Counted from the first letter of the stretch, positions 19,561-29,187 are shown. The stretch is DNA of 33,974 nt from Methanomassiliicoccaceae archaeon (GCA_003560875.1 PWJQ01000052.1:1-33974); one strand, 5' to 3'. Made by a program: numbers and translations. Notes: generated from the sequence alone by a model not told the origin.

Positions 19561-21180
19561 TTGACTAACTACGTTGCATTAAGCATAGTCCTGTTCCTGG
19601 TCGCGATCTCCCTGATCGTGGCCATTTATTCCAGGCGCTGGTCAAGGACCACTACCGAGTTCTACGTCGCGGGAAGGAAGATATCATGGGTCCAGAACTC
19701 ATTGGCCTTGACAGGCGATTACCTCTCGGCCGCAAGTTTCCTCGGCGTCGCAGGAGCGATAGCCGTGGTGGGAATCGACCGGGCCTGGGATGGAATAGGT
19801 TACTTCGGTGGCTACATCGTCCTGCTGGTCCTGTTGGCCGTGCCGTTACGGAAGATCGGTAAGTTCACCGCCCCCGAGGCGTTGACCACCCGGTTCACGG
19901 GTAACCGTTCCATACGCTTCAGCGCCATGTTCAGTGTCATACTGATATCGACCTTCTACATCATACCGCAGTTCATAGGCGCCGGTGCGCTTCTACAGCT
20001 GTTGCTGGGATGGCCTTATGTCTCCTCCGTCCTGGTCATCGGTGTGATAGTCATATCGTATGTCGCAATAGGCGGTATGAGGGCCACCACCTACAACCAG
20101 ATAATCCAAGGTGTCATCCTCTGGATGGCGATGGCATTGATCCTGATCCTGACCGTCACGCAGTTCTACGGCGGAAGTTTCAGCGCCATACTGGAGAACG
20201 CGGGAATGGCCGTCCCACCGCAGCTCGCCTCCATCCTATTGGCAGAGCCGTATCCTATCTGGAGCGATCTCACTGCCGGTGAGGCGGTGGCGCATGTGTC
20301 CGAGAAGCTCACAGGTCAGCCGGACGGCCTCACGCCCGGTGTCTTCGCCACCGGATGGATGAACACCATGGCTCTGGCTGTGGGCCTGGTCTTCGGTACT
20401 GCCGGTCTGCCTCATGTCCTCATAAGGTACTTCACGGTCGAGAAGCCGAAGGATGCCAGGACCAGCACCCTCGGTGTCCTGTTCCTCGTCGGTACCTTCT
20501 ACATGATGGCAACCTTCGTCGGACTGGCTGCTATGTACCTGCTGTACCCTGACCTGATGGGTTACTTCCTCGCCGGTGAGGCGTCCATCGCCCAGAACAT
20601 GGCCGTTCCATTACTGGGGCAGATGGTGGGAGGTGACATCATGCTCGGTGTTGCGATAGGCGGTGCTTTCTGCGCTATCCTGTCCACTGTCGCGGGTCTG
20701 CTGATCACCATCGGCACATCGGTCACGCACGACTTCTACAAGGAGGTCATCAATCCGGATGCTGACGATAAGCGCCAGGTCATGGTCGCCAAGCTGTCCA
20801 TTGTCGCCGCGGGTGTCATAGCGGTCATCTTCGCTATAGGCCTAGCCGATCAGAATGTGAGCTACCTCGTCACCCTGGCCTTCGGCATAGCCGCCAGTGT
20901 GTTCTTCCCCGTCCTGTTCCTGTCGGTCTGGTGGGCGAAGTACACCAGCCAGGGTGCTCTGGCGACGATACTGACCGGTATATTCCTGTCGAGTATCTTC
21001 GTCATTGCCAGGCTCTACGGCATGGATGATCTGATGGGCATACCCGTCCTGGTCAATCCAGCGCTGTACAGTCTTCCCGCGGCACTGATAGCCGGTACCG
21101 TGGTGAGCCTGCTGACCGAGGATGTCGGGGATGTGGAGAACTTCATGTCCCTGGCCCATGGCCCGGAACTCGAGGAGTGA
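19561..21180 (+). CDS. sodium:solute symporter family, ActP-like (acetate/monocarboxylate)
   Basis: EFYVAGRKISWVQNSLALTGDYLSAASFLGVAGAIA, FTAPEALTTRF, GGMRATTYNQIIQGVILW; TTG start 10 nt after the usp fusion. Confidence 0.88.
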   Translation: MTNYVALSIVLFLVAISLIVAIYSRRWSRTTTEFYVAGRKISWVQNSLALTGDYLSAASFLGVAGAIAVVGIDRAWDGIGYFGGYIVLLVLLAVPLRKIGKFTAPEALTTRFTGNRSIRFSAMFSVILISTFYIIPQFIGAGALLQLLLGWPYVSSVLVIGVIVISYVAIGGMRATTYNQIIQGVILWMAMALILILTVTQFYGGSFSAILENAGMAVPPQLASILLAEPYPIWSDLTAGEAVAHVSEKLTGQPDGLTPGVFATGWMNTMALAVGLVFGTAGLPHVLIRYFTVEKPKDARTSTLGVLFLVGTFYMMATFVGLAAMYLLYPDLMGYFLAGEASIAQNMAVPLLGQMVGGDIMLGVAIGGAFCAILSTVAGLLITIGTSVTHDFYKEVINPDADDKRQVMVAKLSIVAAGVIAVIFAIGLADQNVSYLVTLAFGIAASVFFPVLFLSVWWAKYTSQGALATILTGIFLSSIFVIARLYGMDDLMGIPVLVNPALYSLPAALIAGTVVSLLTEDVGDVENFMSLAHGPELEE

Positions 21181-21240
21181 TCGGAAGACAAACCACTTAC
21201 CAACAATTTTCTTTTTTTCTAGAACCGAATGATAGTATGG

Positions 21241-21313
21241 TGGGCTCGGCCGGATTTGAACCGGCGGTCTCTGCCGTGTGAAGGCAACGTCATAACCCCT
21301 AGACCACGAGCCC
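21241..21313 (-). tRNA. tRNA-Val (anticodon CAC)
   Basis: Reverse complement GGGCTCGTGGTCTAGGGGTTATGACGTTGCCTTCACACGGCAGAGACCGCCGGTTCAAATCCGGCCGAGCCCA; anticodon loop TTCACAC. Confidence 0.94.
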
Positions 21314-21410
21314 TTTGGGGGAAAAAAGGGAATCCTGTATTAATTAATGACGGTCAATGAATCCCATAGCGGCAAAAACAATTTAGCGGTAATCCCGATT
21401 AGAGGGGAGC

Positions 21411-22808
21411 GTGATGGATATGAACCAGAATGACAGCCCCTTGGATCGCAAGAACAAATTCGATAATGCTTTCAATTCAATACTAAACATCGATAAGATG
21501 GACTATCCCAACTGGATAGCGGGGATCAAGTTCGCATCGGCCAAGGATTATGTGGCCATCAGTCCCATAGACCACAGCATACAGTTCGGTAGGTTCCAGC
21601 AGAGCGAACCCGACCTGCCCTCTGCGGTCATGCCCAAACTCCAGCAGGCCTTCCAGGACTGGTCCTCGAAAGCCCTGGAAGAAAGGATGGACGCGGTGTC
21701 CGAGGCCGCCGAAACTCTGGAACAGAACCGTTACCGCCTTGCCGCCACGGTCGCGATAAGTGCCGGCATGACCGAGAGGGAGGCTTTGTTCGAGGTGGAC
21801 CGTCTCCTTGACGTCCTGGACGATCTGCTTGAAGAGGCGGAGGCCGGCCCCCAAGGCAGGCCGATGGGCGTCTGGGCGGTTCTTTCCAGCTACAACTCTC
21901 CTTTGGCAGGCCCTCTGTCCTATGCGATGGCCGCAATATTAGCGGGGAATGTGGCACTGGTCGTGCCCCCTGCCGAATGCCCAATGCCTCTTTACATGGC
22001 TTACGGCGTCATAGCAAAAGGCCCACTGGCCGAAGCGATAAGCCTGGCCACCGATCCGGTCGGCGATATGCGCCGCAACCTCATGGACCATCCCGACCTC
22101 GCCGGTATCGCGGTCTGCGGCTCCGGAGAGCTGGTGGATGAGGCGATGTTCACCCACGTGGACGATGATCTGGGTTTCGTGGCGGAGATCAAGGGCATGA
22201 ATCCCGCGGTCGTCCTTTCCTGCAAGGATCTGGAGGCGGCGGCCGCAATGGTGGTCGAGTCAGCCTTCTCCTACAGCGGTCAAAGGATGGACTCCTGTTC
22301 CAAGGTAATCGTGCTGGAGACGAGTTTCGAACCATTCCTGAAGGCATTGTTGAGAGAGGCCGAGGCGTTCACAGTGGGGGATCCCGCGGACAGCACGATG
22401 GGCACGGGGCCACTGGCATCCCCTCACAGGACCGATGAGTTCCTGGGATTGGTCAAGGAACTGGCCGCCAACGTGGTCTATGGGGGCAAGGCGATCATCG
22501 ATGGTTTCCTGAGTGACGGAGAATACGTCAGCCCCGCCATACTGGTGGGCCTGGACGATGACCATGAGTTCAACACCATCGACCATTCACTGCCTTTCCT
22601 ATCGGTGCAGACGGCCCGTGACATGGATGAGGCCTTGGAGTTGGTCCAAGGCTGCGAGACCGGCATCAGCGCCGGGGTGTTCTCCGATGTCCAGGAACAA
22701 GTGGAGAGGTTCCTGGCGGAGGTCAAGACGGATGTGGTCTATGTGAACAGCAGCAACAACTGCATAGCTCCGGCCACAAAGGCACGCCTGTCGGAGTTCC
22801 TCTCCTAA
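21411..22808 (+). CDS. aldehyde dehydrogenase superfamily protein
   Basis: PMGVWAVLSSYNSPLAGPLSYAMAAILAGNVALVVPPAECP, SAFSYSGQRMDSCSKVIV (catalytic Cys region), SAGVFSDVQEQVERFLAEVKTDVVYVNSSNN. Confidence 0.85.
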   Translation: MMDMNQNDSPLDRKNKFDNAFNSILNIDKMDYPNWIAGIKFASAKDYVAISPIDHSIQFGRFQQSEPDLPSAVMPKLQQAFQDWSSKALEERMDAVSEAAETLEQNRYRLAATVAISAGMTEREALFEVDRLLDVLDDLLEEAEAGPQGRPMGVWAVLSSYNSPLAGPLSYAMAAILAGNVALVVPPAECPMPLYMAYGVIAKGPLAEAISLATDPVGDMRRNLMDHPDLAGIAVCGSGELVDEAMFTHVDDDLGFVAEIKGMNPAVVLSCKDLEAAAAMVVESAFSYSGQRMDSCSKVIVLETSFEPFLKALLREAEAFTVGDPADSTMGTGPLASPHRTDEFLGLVKELAANVVYGGKAIIDGFLSDGEYVSPAILVGLDDDHEFNTIDHSLPFLSVQTARDMDEALELVQGCETGISAGVFSDVQEQVERFLAEVKTDVVYVNSSNNCIAPATKARLSEFLS

Positions 22809-23506
22809 ACACCGCGGACCCTGACGTTGGCGACGTGTTCCCTCGCTGTTTCGGACATCCTGCGCAGAACGCTGACGGGGTACGGTTCCAAAGCTCCGAG
22901 GTTGGGATCGAGTGTCACCTTGGGACGGAACTGTTGCAAAGTGTAGCGTCTAGCCCCCCTCAAGGAGCGGGCTATGTCCTCGATATCGTCTTCTTTGACC
23001 ATGATGGGGACCACCGTGGTGCGGAATTCATGGTCCACTCCGGAATCGATCACGAGCTTGACGGAGGTCTTCACCTTCTCCGCCTGTCCCTCGACGCCGC
23101 ACAGTTGGTCGTATCGCCGATCCAACGGGGCCTTTATGTCCATGGCCACGAAATCAACCAGACCGGCACCTATGAGGTCATCGAGCACTTCTGGCCTTGT
23201 TCCGTTGCTGTCCAATTTGACTTTCAGGCCCAGGGCCTTGATAGATTTCAGCATGGAGTGCAGATCGTGATGCAGGGTCGGCTCGCCCCCCGAAACCACC
23301 ACTCCATCCAGGAAGTCACGGTTCTCGCGTAGGTACCCTTCGACCTGCGACCAATCAATCTGCTCCTCATCATCGACGACACCCACAACCAACTGCGGGT
23401 TGTGACAGAAAGGGCAACGGAAGTTGCATCCCGGTAGATAGACCGTCGACACGATGAACCCGTCCCAATCGAGGAGAGAGGTCTTAATGAAACCCGCGAC
23501 CTTCAT
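22805..23506 (-). CDS. radical SAM protein, anaerobic ribonucleotide reductase activase-like
   Basis: MKVAGFIKTSLLDWDGFIVSTVYLPGCNFRCPFCHNPQLV (CxxxCxxC), SGGEPTLHHDLHSMLKSIKALGLKVKLDSNGT, VDFVAMDIKAP. Confidence 0.88.
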   Translation of the reverse strand: MKVAGFIKTSLLDWDGFIVSTVYLPGCNFRCPFCHNPQLVVGVVDDEEQIDWSQVEGYLRENRDFLDGVVVSGGEPTLHHDLHSMLKSIKALGLKVKLDSNGTRPEVLDDLIGAGLVDFVAMDIKAPLDRRYDQLCGVEGQAEKVKTSVKLVIDSGVDHEFRTTVVPIMVKEDDIEDIARSLRGARRYTLQQFRPKVTLDPNLGALEPYPVSVLRRMSETAREHVANVRVRGV

Positions 23507-23580
23507 AGCCACCCATATCCTAGATGATATATCGTTTTTCGCTAGCACATCATTAATAATTCCCGTGAAGATAACCAGGC

Positions 23581-25170
23581 ATGCAGCGCAAGGTCACTTT
23601 CCTTCCTCAGGACGTAACGGTCGATGTCGAGGACGGGGACTCGATAATGAAAGCCGCCACGATCGCCGGCGTCGATATAGTGCTGCCCTGTGCCGGTCAG
23701 GGCCGTTGCGGAAAGTGCAAGGTGTCAGTCATCGGCGTGACGGGGCCGGACGGCAAGGAGCAGCTCAAGGACTCCGAATGGGAGGCGGGTGTGCGGCTGG
23801 CTTGCGTATCATCCATCGAGGGAGACTGCACCGTGATGGTCAGTTCGCCAATAGAGCAGGGTATAAGCGCCACGGTGGACCACACTCCCCTACGTGATTG
23901 CGGATTCAGCCCACTGGCGGAAAAAGGCTTCGGCCTGGCCATCGACATCGGGACGACCACGGTCGCCGCCACGCTCATGGACCTCAGCGACGGCTCAGAA
24001 GTCAGCACTTACAGCGATTACAACAACCAGGTCCTTTACGGAGAGGACGTTCTGAGCAGGATGGAGTTCGCTTCCGAGGGAGGTACCGAGAGATTGCGCG
24101 GCCTCGTATTGAAAACCATCAACGGCATGATAGCCAATATGAATGAAGCCTATAACGGCAAGATGGCCATGGCGGCCATCGTGGCGGCCAACACCGTCAT
24201 GGGGCATTTGTTCCTGGGCATAGACCCATCACCGCTACGCAACCCTCCCTTCGTCCCTCTGATGTACCAAAATCGCCTCAGCGGCGCCGATTCAGGCCTG
24301 GACATAAATCCCAAGGCCGAGGTCCTGGTCATGCCCTGTCTGTCCTCCTACGTGGGTGGCGACGTGACCGCCGATGTGCTGCATTCCGGCATGCATAACG
24401 ATCCACGATTGACACTGTTGATAGATGTCGGGACCAACGGGGAGGTAGTGCTGGGCAATGACGAGTTCCTGATAGCCTGTTCCTCATCCGCGGGTCCAGC
24501 ATTCGAGGGGGGAGAGGTGGAATGCGGGACCCGGGCCTGCCCCGGGGCGGTGGAGACGGTCAGGATCGAGGACGGGGAGTTCCATTTCAGCACCGTGGGA
24601 GAGGCCGAACCCATTGGATTCTGTGGCTCCGGCCTCATCGACCTGGTGGCCCAACTGTTTCTGGACGGAAGGCTCGACAAGAACGGTAGGTTCGCCAACG
24701 GTGACGGGTTGACGGACGATGGTGATGTACGCCGCTTGAGTATACCCTGCGGCAAAGGCATGAGCATCTCCGAGAGCGAGGTGCAGAGCATCATGCGCAC
24801 CAAGGCGGCGATATTCGCTGCGAGCAGTACCCTGTTGAAGAACCTGGGAATGGGATTCAAGGACCTGGACAGGATTCTCATAGCGGGCGGATTCGGCCGT
24901 CATATAGATCTGGAGAACGCCATATCCATAGGGCTTCTGCCCGACCTGCCCAAAGAACGGTTCGAGTTCATAGGCAATGCCGCCCTCGCCGGAGCCAAAT
25001 CAGCCCTGTTGTGCAAGGACACGCGGGATGAGATGGAGCAACTGGTCCCCCGCATGACCTATCTAGACCTGAGTAACGACCCATCCTTCTTCGACGAGTA
25101 CTCGTCCGCACTCTTCCTGCCGCACACGAACTTATCGCTGTTCCCTTCCCTGGAGTCTCGAAGTCTTTAA
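23581..25170 (+). CDS. corrinoid protein reductive activase (RACE; 2Fe-2S and ASKHA/DUF4445)
   Basis: LPCAGQGRCGKCKVSVIG...RLACVSSIEGD [2Fe-2S] motif; FGLAIDIGTTTVAATLMDLSDG; LLIDVGTNGEVVLG; GFCGSGLIDLVA; ILIAGGFGRHIDLENAISIGLLPD. Confidence 0.9.
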   Translation: MQRKVTFLPQDVTVDVEDGDSIMKAATIAGVDIVLPCAGQGRCGKCKVSVIGVTGPDGKEQLKDSEWEAGVRLACVSSIEGDCTVMVSSPIEQGISATVDHTPLRDCGFSPLAEKGFGLAIDIGTTTVAATLMDLSDGSEVSTYSDYNNQVLYGEDVLSRMEFASEGGTERLRGLVLKTINGMIANMNEAYNGKMAMAAIVAANTVMGHLFLGIDPSPLRNPPFVPLMYQNRLSGADSGLDINPKAEVLVMPCLSSYVGGDVTADVLHSGMHNDPRLTLLIDVGTNGEVVLGNDEFLIACSSSAGPAFEGGEVECGTRACPGAVETVRIEDGEFHFSTVGEAEPIGFCGSGLIDLVAQLFLDGRLDKNGRFANGDGLTDDGDVRRLSIPCGKGMSISESEVQSIMRTKAAIFAASSTLLKNLGMGFKDLDRILIAGGFGRHIDLENAISIGLLPDLPKERFEFIGNAALAGAKSALLCKDTRDEMEQLVPRMTYLDLSNDPSFFDEYSSALFLPHTNLSLFPSLESRSL

Positions 25171-25195
25171 TAGGAGGCAGCGAAATAGCTCGCCG

Positions 25196-26215
25196 ATGGA
25201 TTGGAACTGCTCAGCCACATTGATCGGGTCGTTGCCGCACAAGGATGCAGCCGAGGCCATAGACCTGATACTCTCCAGCGGCATAGACGTACCTGCCTGG
25301 CCACAGCTGCCGTCGCGGGGTTATGCTGAGAACATGTACGCGCAGACCGGGGTGACCCTGCCCGGCATCAGGATAGACGGGGAGGAGAAGTCCATCACCG
25401 TCGATCTCAATGATTACGACCCTCTGGAGTTCTACACCGCCCTTCTGTCCGAGGACATCGACTACTACCGCCATCCCGAGGAGTTCTTCGGCGGATTGTA
25501 CGAGCTCTTGGATCGAGACCTGAAAGGATTCACAGGCATCAAGGGACAGGTCACCGGGCCGATAAGCGAGGGGCTGCAGATATTCGACCAGGACGGTCGG
25601 GCGGTCATATACGATGAGGCCTACGGCGAGATAGTGCGTAAGAACGTCAACATGATGGCCAAATGGCAGGCCCGGGAGCTGGGTAGCAGGAACTCCAACC
25701 CTCTCCTTTTCTTCGATGAACCCACCCTTACGATGCTGGGCACTCCCTTTGCAAGCATATCCTCCGAGGATGCGGTGGCGTGGATGAACGAGGCCATGGA
25801 AGGAGTGGAGGCACACACCGCCATCCATTGTTGCGGCAACACCGATTGGCCACTGGTCATGTCAACCGATGTCGATGTCATGTCTCTCGACGCCTATGCC
25901 TACGGCCACACCATAGCACTGTACCCAGAGGAGACGGCCGCCTTCTTGGAACGAGGCGGAACATTGGCATGGGGGATAGTACCCAACACCGAGGAGGGGG
26001 TGGCGATAGAGACCGTGGACAACCTCATGGGACTGATGGACATCCATCTTTCCGCCCTTGCCGACAAGGGTTTGGACCGGGACCTTCTGCACCGCCGCTG
26101 CCTACTCACGCCGCAATGTGGCATGGGCGGCGTGGAGGCCGAGGTCGTGCCCCGGGTGTTGGAGCTCCTCAGCGGTCTCTCGAAGGCCATGAAGGAGAGG
26201 CATTCACTGTCATGA
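25196..26215 (+). CDS. UROD/MetE-superfamily protein, putative core methionine synthase
   Basis: N-terminal ATLIGSLPHKDAAEAI, IKGQVTGPIS, candidate zinc ligands HCCGNTDW and LTPQCGMG typical of MetE-type C-terminal domains; lacks the MetE N-terminal half. Confidence 0.78.
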   Translation: MDWNCSATLIGSLPHKDAAEAIDLILSSGIDVPAWPQLPSRGYAENMYAQTGVTLPGIRIDGEEKSITVDLNDYDPLEFYTALLSEDIDYYRHPEEFFGGLYELLDRDLKGFTGIKGQVTGPISEGLQIFDQDGRAVIYDEAYGEIVRKNVNMMAKWQARELGSRNSNPLLFFDEPTLTMLGTPFASISSEDAVAWMNEAMEGVEAHTAIHCCGNTDWPLVMSTDVDVMSLDAYAYGHTIALYPEETAAFLERGGTLAWGIVPNTEEGVAIETVDNLMGLMDIHLSALADKGLDRDLLHRRCLLTPQCGMGGVEAEVVPRVLELLSGLSKAMKERHSLS

Positions 26216-26955
26216 CCGTAATAGCCCTGGCCGGTAAGGGGGGTGTGGGGAAGACGACACTCTGCAGCCTGATGGCATTCCACCTGGCTTCAGTCGAACC
26301 TCCCGTACTGGCCATAGATGCCGACCCCAACAGCAATCTCGGCGAGAAGATGGGACTCAGAGCCACATCCGACCTCTCCTCCGCACTCGCTTGCCTGCGG
26401 GAGGTCCCGGAGGGAGTGGCCAAGCACGACGTCATGGCCGTGAAGGCACGTGAGGCGTTGATCGAGGGTCCAGGCGTGGACCTCATAGGGATGGGACGCC
26501 CTCAGGGGCCAGGTTGCTATTGTTTCGCCAATTCCGTTCTGCGTGACGTCCTCACCCTGATGAGTAAATCATACCGTCACGTACTGGTCGATAACGAGGC
26601 GGGGATGGAGCACATATCCCGGGGGACGGTGGCCAAGGTGGATGTGCTCATCGTCGTATCCGACCCCAGCGTGGCCGGACTACGTGCGGCATCACGCATC
26701 TGGGGCCTTGCGGATGAGTTGGAGATAGAGGTCGCTAGAAAGCTGCTGGTGGTCAATTCGGTGACAGAGGAAACAAGACCCGCACTCCGGGAGAGGTTGG
26801 CCTCCATGGGATTGACGGACTACGCCTTCGTTCCTTACGAGCCCGATATACGATCCTTGAACATGGAGGGGAAGCCCCTGCTCAGTATGGAGGACACCGG
26901 AGCCTATAAGGCCATAGCCCGTCTCTGCGACCGGATCATTCTTTCAGTCCCTTGA
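26212..26955 (+). CDS. CooC/AcsF-type nickel-insertion P-loop ATPase
   Basis: Start ATG at 26212 (ATGA overlap with upstream stop); MTVIALAGKGGVGKTTLCSLMAFHL, IDADPNSNLGEKMG, GCYCFANSVLR CxC motif, VDNEAGMEHISRGT. Confidence 0.9.
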   Translation: MTVIALAGKGGVGKTTLCSLMAFHLASVEPPVLAIDADPNSNLGEKMGLRATSDLSSALACLREVPEGVAKHDVMAVKAREALIEGPGVDLIGMGRPQGPGCYCFANSVLRDVLTLMSKSYRHVLVDNEAGMEHISRGTVAKVDVLIVVSDPSVAGLRAASRIWGLADELEIEVARKLLVVNSVTEETRPALRERLASMGLTDYAFVPYEPDIRSLNMEGKPLLSMEDTGAYKAIARLCDRIILSVP

Positions 26956-28261
26956 GGAATTTGGGGAGTGAACTCGACTCCATCGGTCCGACCATCACTT
27001 TGCGTCCCAGCGCCTCTTCCAGCTTACCGCTCAGTTTCGCCACCATCCCCGGCGTGACTATGGGGCCCTCCGAGCGATCCAAAGCCCCGCTGGCCTCCAG
27101 TGCCGCAGTGACATGCTCGGGGCCGAACTTACCGGCGGCGTAAGCCGTGAGCACCGACAACCCTTCGGTGTCCACCACCTGCAACCAGACCGGTTGACGT
27201 GATTTCTCTATGTCGGCCCTCACCGTGAAATAGGTCAGGGAGAAGTTGGTGGTGAACAGGACCGGCGATGCCGCATCGGGGTCGGATATCGGATACAGGT
27301 CCTCCTTGACCTGTATGGGCACCTGGGGGTCGGTATAGATGTTCTGTCTGAGGGTCATCAGAGGCAGTGCCTGCTGCGGCTCAATGGAATCGAACACCAC
27401 CAGACTGCCGTACTTCATGACCGCGACCATGGCCTTCTTGACCGCACCCTCTCCGCCACCGACACAGTTCATCAGAGGGTAGCCCAGGCCCTTGAAGGTC
27501 CGGCGCAGGGATACTTTCCGGGCGACGGTGTTGTTCTCCAATACTTGTTTCATGCTTCCGGAGCCCAGGTCGAGGATGAGGTCCTCAACACCGGCCTTCC
27601 TAGCCTCTTCCACCAGTGCGGCCATGCCGTCAAAGGTGTCATCCCTGAGTGCGAGGGGAAGGCCCAGACCACTTGCGATGGCTGCCATCTCCTTGATATT
27701 GGAGTCATCAGCAGAGTATAACAAAGGCCTGCGGTCCTTGAGTAGCTCGGCGGCAGGGCGAAGGACATCCGGTCTTCCAGAGATCAGTACGATCGGCCAA
27801 TCGGTGAGCCCGACCAGATTCTTGGCAGCATCCGTGTAGGATTCGGCATCGCCGGTCTCATCACGGAGGGCGAACATGTCCAGCCTGAACTCCATACCGA
27901 CCCGTTCGAAGGTCATCGAGGAATGACGTGACACCGTTTCGGCCATTTCGTCCGAGGACATGGCGTCGGTCACGGTGACCGCGAAGGCGGTGGGGTTCAC
28001 GAACTTACGCTCATGCCGGTAGAGCACGGTCTCATCCCCCATCCGCAAGGAGTTATCGCCGAGACCGACGCTGAATCCTTTCACCGGCGGGGCACTGGAC
28101 TCTTCCAGTTTCTCCTTGGCACCGGAGTCCACATAAGGACAGGCATCGATGCTGACCTTCTGGTTGGCCAGCTGCATTGCGAAGGCCAGACAGGTGGGGT
28201 GCCCGCACTCCCCACAGTTCGTCTTGGGCAGGAATTTGAAGAATTCGATGGCGGTGGGCAT
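26936..28261 (-). CDS. acsC: corrinoid iron-sulfur protein large (gamma) subunit, AcsC/CdhE
   Basis: FFKFLPKTNCGECGHPTCLAFAMQLANQKVSIDACPYV 4Fe-4S motif; TNFSLTYFTVRADIEKSRQPVWLQVVDTEGLSVLTAYAAGKF; IVTPGMVAKLSGKLEEALGRKVMVGPMESSSLPKFL. Confidence 0.93.
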   Translation of the reverse strand: MPTAIEFFKFLPKTNCGECGHPTCLAFAMQLANQKVSIDACPYVDSGAKEKLEESSAPPVKGFSVGLGDNSLRMGDETVLYRHERKFVNPTAFAVTVTDAMSSDEMAETVSRHSSMTFERVGMEFRLDMFALRDETGDAESYTDAAKNLVGLTDWPIVLISGRPDVLRPAAELLKDRRPLLYSADDSNIKEMAAIASGLGLPLALRDDTFDGMAALVEEARKAGVEDLILDLGSGSMKQVLENNTVARKVSLRRTFKGLGYPLMNCVGGGEGAVKKAMVAVMKYGSLVVFDSIEPQQALPLMTLRQNIYTDPQVPIQVKEDLYPISDPDAASPVLFTTNFSLTYFTVRADIEKSRQPVWLQVVDTEGLSVLTAYAAGKFGPEHVTAALEASGALDRSEGPIVTPGMVAKLSGKLEEALGRKVMVGPMESSSLPKFLKGLKE

Positions 28262-29187
28262 CAGGAGCGACCTCCCATGTCAGCCACCGCATCTTGAACG
28301 AGGGCCATGGCCTTGGCTCCTCGGACGATAAGGATGTCTGCACCCGAAAGAAGAGCGGCAAGTGCGGTGGCGAATTCCCACCATGCCGCCCTCTCGCCCG
28401 CATCTCCCAGGCTATCATCCTCCTCGGAGCAGTCTCTGACCTGCCATGCTTGGCTGGCATCACAGACCATAGGCACCTGTAGCATACGATCCCCAGACAG
28501 CGCAGCGAGCATTATCCTCTCATTGACCGAGTAGGAGTACTCAAGGCCCATGCCCAACGGCGCCATGAGCGGGTCCATGACGATGTCCCCGCGATCGACC
28601 CCGAAGTCACTAAGGAGTATGTTCATCTGTTTGGCGAGGTTGATGTCGAGATTGGAAAACGCCAGGACGGCATGCTTATGGGCCACGGCGGTGGACGCCA
28701 TCCTCTTGTAGGAGTCCTCCTCGACATATGCCAGGATGGAGCGGTGTCCCTCGAGGGCCTTTCCCACCGCCTCCATGACCGCGGCGTCCTTGTCAGCGAT
28801 GCCACTGCCGTATACTATCAATGGAAGACCGGTGGCATCGGCGACGTTCTTAGCGATGGCCGCAGCCTCATCGGGGCTGCTGTCCGCTCGTTCAGGGTCG
28901 GTGCTCAGAAGACGCAGGCAGATGAGGTCCGCCCCTCTGGATTTCCACTCCGAAGCCCAAGTGACAGGATCCTCTGCGGAGGTGCCGAACTCTTCTAGCA
29001 CCAACGACGGGAAGTCACTGATATCATCGACGACCTCGCCGGCCAGAAGAGGGCGGTGCTCCTGAGGGTCCTCGAAGGAAAGGAAGGGCATACCTTTTAC
29101 CCCTCCCACATTGACACTACCATCTCCGAGGGCCATTCTACCCACGGCCCCACTCCACTTCTCCTTAGGCATCGGCACCTTCGCCAT
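28261..29187 (-). CDS. acsD: corrinoid iron-sulfur protein small (delta) subunit, AcsD/CdhD
   Basis: DPVTWASEWKSRGADLICLRLLSTDP, DFGVDRGDIVMDPLMAPLGMGLEYSYSVNERIMLAALSGDRMLQVPMVCDA; ATG at 29187 preceded by GAAGGTGATT. Confidence 0.9.
   Translation of the reverse strand: MAKVPMPKEKWSGAVGRMALGDGSVNVGGVKGMPFLSFEDPQEHRPLLAGEVVDDISDFPSLVLEEFGTSAEDPVTWASEWKSRGADLICLRLLSTDPERADSSPDEAAAIAKNVADATGLPLIVYGSGIADKDAAVMEAVGKALEGHRSILAYVEEDSYKRMASTAVAHKHAVLAFSNLDINLAKQMNILLSDFGVDRGDIVMDPLMAPLGMGLEYSYSVNERIMLAALSGDRMLQVPMVCDASQAWQVRDCSEEDDSLGDAGERAAWWEFATALAALLSGADILIVRGAKAMALVQDAVADMGGRS

Noticed and set aside
25780-26211. N-terminal part of the 391-aa ORF containing CooC
   Set aside because: Out-of-frame reading of the MetE-like gene; CooC begins at the ATG at 26212.
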